Translations under genes and position numbers: made by a program
The notes under the pieces: model-generated
Seen by the model: the letters and a program-made list of their open reading frames with translations, nothing else
Told to the model about the DNA's origin: nothing
Databases searched by the model: none
Part shown: positions 56,607 through 64,000 of the stretch, piece after piece
Layout of the letters: each line of letters begins with the position of its first letter
Numbering within the stretch: the first letter of the stretch is position 1
Assembly: GCA_022478985.1 (NCBI GenBank)
Contig: JAKSZP010012174.1
Location: 31,975-95,974, forward strand
DNA: 64,000 nt
Origin: Massospora cicadina
Lineage: Eukaryota; Entomophthoromycota; Entomophthoromycetes; Entomophthorales; Entomophthoraceae
Direction of reading: 5' to 3'

Positions 56607-57709
56607 GTTAGAATTTTAATCAGATGAAATCCTTTAATGATTTAGCAGTATTTGGGATGAAATGGCCAATCCTGGTGGAAGGGCTCATTGACTTTTTTAT
56701 GGTTATTAGTACAATTTCATGGAGAGTTGCTCCCCAAATTGGGTTGAGCTGAAGCCATATTCCGCTGATATTGAAAGATAGGTTTGAGTGGGGCCAATCA
56801 GTGGCCCCAAATTAGTATAAGGATCACTGGCAATTAGTAGCTAAGAATGATCCATTTGAATTAATTATTTGATATCAGCAGAAATGACAATCACAAGCTA
56901 AGGCGGCTGAGGATGTTTCCAGCATCTAATAATCTATTATTGCCTGAAAAAGGTGATTCCCCCAAATTTGGATTATGGATCACTGGCAACTAGTAGCCAA
57001 AGATGATTATTTATATTAATTTAGTATATGTCAGAGGAACCTAATCAATTCCAAGTTTGAGGCTGCCAAGATTGTTTCTGGCACCTCAATTATAATAATT
57101 AAATATTACCTGAGTAAAGTGATTCCAAGAATGATTGACTACAATGAGACAAAGCATGTGTTGGCAAGAAGCCAAAAATTTCCGAGTTACATAGCGGCCA
57201 AAGATGTTTCCAGCGCATATTTACTAAGTCAAATTCAGATTTGATATTTATTTATATTATCAATTATATGGCTTACCGGTGCCTGAATGCTAAGGATGAG
57301 CCAAAACTAATAATTGGTCATCAGGAAGGATGGGGTGAGAGGGTCAATGCCAGGGAAGAGAGTAGCGCAGCAGAAGGCTGAGAGAGTGGTTGGCTGAGAG
57401 AACCAGCGATGAGTTGATAGGTCATCCGTGGCGCTGTAGCCCTTTTGTAATTTTAAATATTTGGCGCTTTCCTTTCAATAAAGATCTCCCTTTGCCTAAT
57501 CTACCATTATTATAAGTTTATATTTATTCTTGTTGGTTGGGGGTTAGGCTGAGGGATCCCCAAATGGCGCAGGTGACACGCCAAGGGGTCAGCCAGAGCT
57601 TCTGGCCCCATCACCTAAAGCAAAATGGAAAGGGCCAATCAGTCACATACTGGTTGGCCTGCCAATCAGCGGAGCCCACTGTCACCAGAGAGGTGATTTT
57701 TTGACACAT
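56607..57709 (+). repeat. Probable LTR with three diverged tandem repeats
   Basis: Preceded by an excellent polypurine tract AAGTGGGGGGAAA, it starts TGTTAGAATTTTAATC. Inside are about three units of 160 bp (from about 56807, 56963 and 57128) sharing GGATCACTGGCAA-TAGTAG, GGCGGC/AGATGTTTCCAGC and TGCCTGA-AAAGTGATTC. AATAAA at 57477 follows a TTTGGCGCTTTCC segment. The right end near ACACATACTG is a guess; TGGTGAGCATTGGG at 57713 could be a primer site of another type. No second copy in the window. Confidence 0.45.
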
Positions 57710-57726
57710 ACTGTGGTGAGCATTGG

Positions 57727-60172
57727 GTAAATGCACCTCCTTGTTTGGCTTCCTCTAATCTCAAAACCAACTTCCAAACACAAAAATTTTATTAATTCTG
57801 ATTTAAGGAAATTAATTTTCAGATAATAGTACAGCTCTATGTTGATTTTAGACATTTATTTAAAGGTAGAGCTAAAGGCACAAACTCCCCTTCCAAACAG
57901 AGGGCTCAGCTAGGAACTTCATCAGTTAAAAAATGATATCTGGGTATCAACAGGTGAAAACCTCATAGGGAAAGAATCCCAAATACGCCCTAAGTTAATA
58001 TGAGAAAAGTAAACCTAAATCAATCAATTCAACAAGTTTGGATTGTTCCAAAGCAAGATCTGATGTTTAAAATGTAATCCAAACTCTTCCAAAATAGTTC
58101 AATCAATCAAATTTAACCATTGTATTATTAAATATGACATTTGAACCCCGTATAATTTCTTCAAGAATACAATTGCTCCATTCTGGACATCATTGTTCTT
58201 CTAAGCTCACATCCCCACCTTCCCACCCCTAAAACCTTTTGCCTTGCTAATGGTAGGGTGTTGGGTTATTTTTTCAATAATTTTACTATTAAGACTTAAA
58301 AAAATCCTAATTTGTATTATTTTTGGACAATGTACACTGAACTGTTATTAGGTTCAAGTCTTGGAAAAGCCCAACTATTAACTCTGATGGAAGGAGCAAT
58401 GATGGTGTTTATTAAGCTCAAATTGTCAGAACTGTTGGTCCAAACAATACTAGGAATTTCTCATTCTCACATTTACTTGCTAAAAACCCTAAAAACCCTT
58501 CCCCATTTCAGTCATCTCTACCCTCACAGATATGGTGCTGGTTGATAGTCTGTTTCTAATGATGTGGCTATATCAAAAGCCATATTATCAGGCCAGTTTC
58601 TATTGGCAAGCTCCTATCTAACAACTTGGATGATTTAAGTTTGGAGTAGTCACAGCCCTTACCACAGTAAAATGCCCTTCCCTTATTGGACTACAAAGTC
58701 AAACATTGAGTTAACCCTAAAACGTTCAAACCAGTCTTAAACTGCTAAAAATGGATTTGGGGTGGATAATGCAATGAGATAACTGAAGATTGTCTCACTA
58801 TCATGCTAACATTTGGGAGGGCATGTCCGGGTTTGTTAGATTATAATACATTTAAAAAAATTATTTTTAGGAGCAACATGCATCACTTTGCGTTTAAAAC
58901 CTAAGTAAAATTAACTTTTATATGGGTTAAAAGCATCAAAACTAGCTTATAAAAAGCTAGCTTTCTAAAGAAAAATTATCTTAGCATATGGAAATAAAAA
59001 TCCATATTTTATATAGATACAATAGCAGAAAGTCTAACAAGGGAAATTGAGATGAAAAACTGACTTGGATGAGATTGTACCAAATGTATTTTAGACCATT
59101 TAGTGGAAAAAAGTATCTGGATTATTTGATGTGCTGGAGTACCTAACCTGAACGCTTTTTTGCTTCAAAAAGATGCTAGATGGTGGCGTCCCACTTTCTC
59201 CAGTAGGAGAGCAGTCTATGAAGGTGAAAACTTATTGAAGTTTGCTATTGCAAAACACAGGTTGCATTTTTAACAATAAACTTTAAATCCTTTTATATGT
59301 TGATTGTCTCACGTGACTTTTTTTTAGTACTAGATGTCTCAAGTGACTTTTGAGCTTGAAAAATGAGAGACAAGCTAAAAGTCCCAGTTATAATTTCTAT
59401 TATGATACTTATCAGGTGTAATAAATGTATCATTAGAAAACCTATTTAATAAATTAAACATATAAAAGATAAATGGCTTCTATGAAGTAAAGGACACTTT
59501 ACTGAAATTAAAATTATTTATAAGAATTGTGTTGGGGATAATTGAAAAGAGTACTAACATAAAACATGAAATTTTAGTATGTATCTAATAAAAATATCAA
59601 CATTAAAGCTTAAGGATATGCACCAATAAAATATAACTTCATGGAATTTGTCATTAGCTAATATGGGTCTTATAGGGCCCATAGTATTCTTTCTTAGTTG
59701 ATAATCACTAGTACTAAAAAATAATATAGGTCTTATGGATGATTGAAATGCTTTAAATTTGGTAAAGTCCACGCATGTTACCATGATGCTGTTCACTTTA
59801 AAATAATATAATTAAGCAGCTTGAATAAAAATAAAGGATACATAAGTATATAAATTAGCCTTAAAATAAAACTAATTGATATTCTCAATTAGGTATCAAT
59901 TAGAAAATAATCTCCTTTTAGATTTAAGATCTCAATACTGGTAGTTTGAGTTCTTTCTGGTAGACTAACCTTTTATAATTAAATCAAGGTAATTATAAAT
60001 TAAGTTTTATGTTGAATAAATCTGAATTTAGGTCTAAAGTTGTTTGCGATAAGAGCGAAGTTTATAATTTATTGTATATACAAATAATAGATGCCCATAA
60101 GTAATGGAAATACCAGAGAAAGCTCTAATTTAAAAATGAAGAGTAAAAGTATGGATTATCATGAAAATGCGA
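57727..60172. other. AT-rich stretch without recognised genes
   Basis: Short open stretches exist (58312-58545 +, 59554-59796 -) but show no motif I recognise. TTTTAGTACTAGATG with flanking duplicates occurs at 59305-59351, and CTAGTACTAAAAAATAAT at about 59708. No LTR, knuckle or RT motif seen on either strand. Confidence 0.4.
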
Positions 60173-60469
60173 TCACATATCAGAGATAGGTGCTAACTTT
60201 GAATATGCAAAGTTATCAAAAATATTTTCCAAAAATTGTTCCTTTCTAGAGTCAGAACATTCAGGACTACGACGCTTGTTTCTAGTAGGTTTGGTAAAAC
60301 CACGACTGGCGCCCCAGGAGGTAAATCTTTTGATGAGATTTGGGTCCTCGCCAATCGAACTATTGTTTGCGAATTCATTAACAAGGCGACTCTCATTCTC
60401 GGAGTCCTTGGCGACCACCCTTTTGGTGAGGGTGTTAGATATTTTGCGAATAAAGCCAGGGTATTTCAT
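60173..60469 (-). CDS. Candidate exon or small ORF of unknown function
   Basis: A 98-codon minus-strand ORF (MKYPGFIRKISNTLTKRVVA, KDSENESRLVNEFANNSSIG, TRNKRRSPECSDSRKEQFLE). It has balanced, charged, protein-like composition, unlike most other open stretches in this AT-rich part. Reading 5' of the Met, TTGCAG/TACCG could be a 3' splice site. I recognise no domain. A 78-codon + strand shadow covers the same bases. It may be a relic of an unknown transposon or a host exon. Confidence 0.3.
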   Translation of the reverse strand: MKYPGFIRKISNTLTKRVVAKDSENESRLVNEFANNSSIGEDPNLIKRFTSWGASRGFTKPTRNKRRSPECSDSRKEQFLENIFDNFAYSKLAPISDM

Positions 60470-61876
60470 TAGTGCTTTCGGTACTGCAACTTAAAAGTGG
60501 TTTTATCTTCTACTTAAACATGTTCTGTTTATATGGGGTGATGAGCAATAGAATGCATATTACAGTGCGGGTCGGATTTAGTCTTTTAGGGATAGTGGGT
60601 TCAGACAAGTTCTGCGCATGAGAATGCTTTATTAGTCCACCTCTTAAGTACTGAAGCAGGTAATTAAATGATTTGAACTCAATTCTGATTACCTACAATG
60701 CTTTTCACTTTATGAGGTTGACTATTTTATTCAATGGTTATTTCTTCAATTGAGTTTAATTGCTTGGCCTTTCTAGAGAAATTGCTGAAATCTCGGAGAA
60801 AAGTTTGCACTTAAATAATATAATTAAAACCAATTTTTTGGTACATTGTGGTGGTATTATCATTTTCACACGTGCTACAAAAAATAACTAGTAGGAGATG
60901 CTAAAGACTACATCAATTAAGTTTATCACAAAATATCACTGCCTTTTTCCGCGTATCATTATTCTTCATTTTAGCCATTTAACAGACTAATTTTTATCGC
61001 AGTGACTGCAACGGACCAAGTCAGAAATGACATACAAAATTGTAATGTTATAGATGAATGTAGAGTGCTGCTGTGTGGGAATATAGTTACTAGGAACGAA
61101 ATGAACTATTTCAGTTTAAACTAGATCAGAACAGCAAAAGGAACAATGCTGAAAAAACACAGGAAGACACATTTTGGTCTTTTCTTCGAAACCAAAATAA
61201 CTCGGTTTCACCTGGAAAGTGGTTAAATGGCAAAAAAGCTGAGCCGCAAAAATCACCAATTCTATATTCTGCTCCACGGGCAACAGAATCATAGTTTCAT
61301 ACTACTGAATTTCACCTCAAATTAAAGGTTCCACCATGAGAACAGATTAAATGTGGGACATTTACCCATAAATTTGAATCAATAGATTACAAATTTGATT
61401 TGCTTAATCAAATATTCAAACTTCATCATAGCAATGACCGAAAATTGGATATTCAATTGGATTATAAAGATTTATGTATAGTATAAAAGCAATCTCAATA
61501 TAAATTAGAATTATTTAATATCTTATTAACCTAGCTATATAATTAACTTTAAATTGCTAATATGTTCAAGTAGTTTATAAAAATATGAAGCAGATCTGAT
61601 TATAATTACACTGATCTAAGAAAAAAATAAAGTTTTCTCTTTCCTTTGAAAAATAGTCAATACTAACCAAATTGGGGTCAAGAAACAAGAAAATTTCACC
61701 AGAAAATTTTATAGCTCTTTGTTCATAAATATTTATAATTATTTATATAAGCGCATAACTCTTCCTACATATTCTTAAATATTTGACTATTCATAAAGCA
61801 TTTATTTTTTGTTTTCATTTGTACTCTACTTCTGGGGCATATCCTATGACATTCCAACAATAGTCTGCAAGCATAG

Positions 61877-62068
61877 ATGAGCTTTATTAGCCCGGATACC
61901 TTCTTTCCATTGCTGAAATGTCTTGATGGAAGTGCTTTCTATATGTTTCACTCAAAGTTCCACAATTGCTTAAAAGAAGTTGAGATGAGAGAGAAGAAAG
62001 TAGATCTGAGTGACATATCACAACCTAACCTTGGTTTATACTCAAAAATTCATTTTGCTAGATTGTAA
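61877..62068 (+). CDS. Candidate small ORF or exon of unknown function
   Basis: A 63-codon + ORF (MSFISPDTFFPLLKCLDGSA, KEVEMREKKVDLSDISQPNL) with protein-like composition. A pyrimidine-rich stretch and GCATAG precede the ATG, so it may be an internal exon. No recognised motif and no second exon found. Confidence 0.2.
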   Translation: MSFISPDTFFPLLKCLDGSAFYMFHSKFHNCLKEVEMREKKVDLSDISQPNLGLYSKIHFARL

Positions 62069-62879
62069 ATTTCAGCTTCTCAATCTCCCAAAAATAATGA
62101 ACACAGCTTTAAAGCCTGTCAGCTGCTTTATATTTCACTCACATGTATTAAAGCAGGTTTGTGATGTCCGAAGGTTTTCTCATCTAAATTAAAGTCAAAG
62201 TAATGGCAATATGTTGCTTTTAAATTAAATCTATTTGCATTTCTGAAATACAAAATTCACTTTATTGCAAACAATACAAAAATACCTACACTATAACATA
62301 TGCTACAAGTCAAAGTTAAGTCAAGGTAACGTGAGATATAAACCAAGTAAAGAATTACTTTTATTAAGATGTAGGTTATAGTATGTCTTTAGATCCATAA
62401 AAATTAAGTAAGGTTTGTGATTGTTATGTAAATTTAGTATTTACTTCTGAAAGGCAAATTTTCTTAGAACTTCAAATACAGCAATTCTCTGAAAGATAAG
62501 ATCAGTTAGGTTTCCTCAAGAAAATCAGATGACGTTCATGTAAAAAAGAGCTTCTCTGCAAAAAATATAGTTTACTCAGTGTTGACAACTTGTTTTTGCA
62601 ACAAAATTAAAAATTATCAACTTTATAATGCACCCCTATCTGATAAAAATTAATAGAATGAAACCATGCATTTCAATAGAATGAAAGCTATATAAACGTT
62701 TTAAACATAATGAAATTTATTCCACATTAAAATGAACATTCATTGACTTTGTTTAACTTGAAAAGGTTTTGAGTGTAGACCAGTTTAACATGGTTATTAT
62801 ATGATTATAAAACATCTGTTTCCACTTGCTCTCACATTTGAGAAAATTTTAATAGAAAGCTAAATAAAATCAAAGTCAA

Positions 62880-63185
62880 TCTGCTAAAGCGCTGAACACC
62901 GTCAATGCTCACACCTCCACCACCTGCTGCTTTATTATGGGGCATCAGTGCACCACCTAATAGAATCTTCTTTCCCTAAGGGAAAGCGCATTTAAGTTAG
63001 TTTGGCTAGTTTACCAAATTTGTACATCTGTTATGCCCCTTAATGGACTTAGCATTCCGCCTAATGTGCATTCACCTAATTTGTCCCCACCCTCTACCCC
63101 TTCCTATTTGAAAGAGTTATCTAGATTTGGTACCACAACCCATACACTTTTCCTTTAATTTAGAAATATATTAAACAGATTGACA
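62880..63185 (+). mobile_element. U8: truncated, decayed half-LINE relic
   Basis: Resembles the first 300 bp of subfamily B units: CACCACCTGCTGCTTTATTA then TGGGGCATCAGTGCACCACC (U4: CATGCTGTCCCACACTGGGG), TTAGCATTCCGCCTAATGTG-CATTCACC (U2: TTAGCACTCCACCTCGCACA), and CACTTTTCCTTTAATTTAGA near 63146. Similarity fades after about 63185, so the right part is lost or unreadable. No TSD found. Confidence 0.5.
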
Positions 63186-63268
63186 CTCTCATTTTAAAAT
63201 CTAAAGTCATGGGGTCATTAATTGTACATGCAGCTATCAACCGCCATGAAAGACAAACAACCAAGCCT

Positions 63269-63486
63269 TGATGGAATTATTATACCCAAAAATTAAATTC
63301 AAGATTTACTATAAGTCAACTCACCTGAACTAACTGACAAACCTTCTTTCAGATAATTGAGTAATAAAGATGTAAAATCAATTCTTGATGGATCTTTTAT
63401 ACTCTAGAATTTTACTCAATTTTTATATTGTCATCAGCCCATCTGAATTAACTGACAAAATCCCACTCCCAGCTAACTGAGTTAAC
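63269..63486. repeat. Imperfect tandem duplication of about 118 bp
   Basis: Two head-to-tail blocks share GATGGA..TTTTATACYC and CATCTGAATTAACTGACAAA / CACCTGAACTAACTGACAAA, then CAGMTAAYTGAGT. No coding content; probably local duplication. Confidence 0.5.
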
Positions 63487-64000
63487 CATGATTTAATATG
63501 TGTATGTTATGAAAAAGATCAATTAATAATAGCAATGACAGTAAATACAAGCCTCCTCATGAACCATTTGCATTTATGGGTTAACAACTTGTATTCCAAT
63601 CAAAGGTAGACAAATCAAAAAACTAACAAGTTTAACATTGGAAATCTGAATCCAGAATATAAATGAAGTGTTTTTTAGCTACCATTTAGATATTACTGTA
63701 AGACAATAACAAGTCCAATATTGCGAGAAGAGTGTTTTGGACAAGGATAATTGTAAAATCGGCCAAAAACCCTAGCTAATTCAAGGTGAAATCCTTCAAA
63801 TCAGGGAAATAATTCAATAAATATTAGTAAAACTCTGGCAAATGGTTTGAGTTTAGGTAGGCAGAATAGTCCGACTCCTCAGCAAAATAAAGGAGTCATC
63901 TGAGGTCCCTCCCCACCTTGCCACTAATCTCATTCAAGCCACACCGCGGAGACTAGGCCCTTTTATAGTTGAAAGGGGTCCTGAAAAGTGCAGATATTTT
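63487..64000. other. AT-rich tail of the window, nothing recognised
   Basis: No ORF, repeat or transposon motif that I recognise. The last 100 bp (CCTCCCCACCTTGCCACTAA, CACACCGCGGAGACTAGGCC) is less AT-rich and may be the edge of another insert. Confidence 0.3.

Noticed and set aside
58312..58545. 77-codon + ORF as a gene
   Set aside because: Composition reflects AT-rich sequence, there is no motif, and no neighbouring coding signal.
59554..59796. 80-codon minus ORF as a host exon
   Set aside because: Hydrophobic, AT-driven translation with no recognisable domain or convincing splice sites; weaker than the 60.2 kb candidate.

Overview
The window is a eukaryotic, AT-rich graveyard of nested retrotransposons. 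I could not identify an intact host gene. It holds a LINE of the type with an AP-endonuclease and RT motifs such as RGLRQRDPLSPLLYNF. It also holds at least six Ty3/Gypsy-like elements, two of them with integrase-chromodomain fusions. This fits a repeat-bloated genome, perhaps an early-diverging fungus (Entomophthoromycotina/Mucoromycota-like), but the species is inference only. Nearly every reading frame is broken by stops and frameshifts, so most genes are listed as pseudogenes.

Layout. (1) 1-10.1 kb: LINE on +, split by Ty3-A (minus, 2577-8515). (2) about 10.4-35.65 kb: old Ty3-F on +, split by half-LINE U1 and by Ty3-D (minus, about 15.04-33.06 kb). Ty3-D itself carries half-LINEs U2, U3, U4 and U5, an unclassified 0.8 kb insert, a GC-rich insert and a tRNA-like SINE. 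(3) 35.66-53.76 kb: Ty3-E on +, split by U6, by chromovirus Ty3-C (minus, 41596-49597, itself carrying U7) and by a solo LTR of the Ty3-A family. (4) 53.8-57.7 kb: integrase-chromodomain end of Ty3-G on +, one LTR with a primer-binding site, and a second probable LTR built on diverged tandem repeats. (5) 57.7-64 kb: AT-rich sequence with little recognisable content, two weak candidate exons and one half-LINE relic.

Most notable is a family of seven full-length units of about 1.9 kb (U1-U7) plus a relic (U8). Each codes only for an ORF1-like protein with one CCHC zinc knuckle and has no endonuclease, RT or LTRs. Six end in a common 3' segment followed by a TAAATAAA-like tail, and each is flanked by a target-site duplication of about 11-19 bp. 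They look like half-LINEs (ORF1-only retroposons, analogous to mammalian HAL1). Their 3' end resembles that of the LINE at 10.06-10.09 kb, which suggests mobilisation in trans by LINE-encoded RT. Three copies share the same in-frame TGA, so that source element had already lost, or recodes, the end of its ORF.

Relative age follows from nesting: LINE before Ty3-A; Ty3-F before U1 and Ty3-D; Ty3-D before U2-U5; Ty3-E before U6, Ty3-C and the solo LTR; Ty3-C before U7. U1 and U7 are close to identical, so the half-LINE family was the latest active one here.
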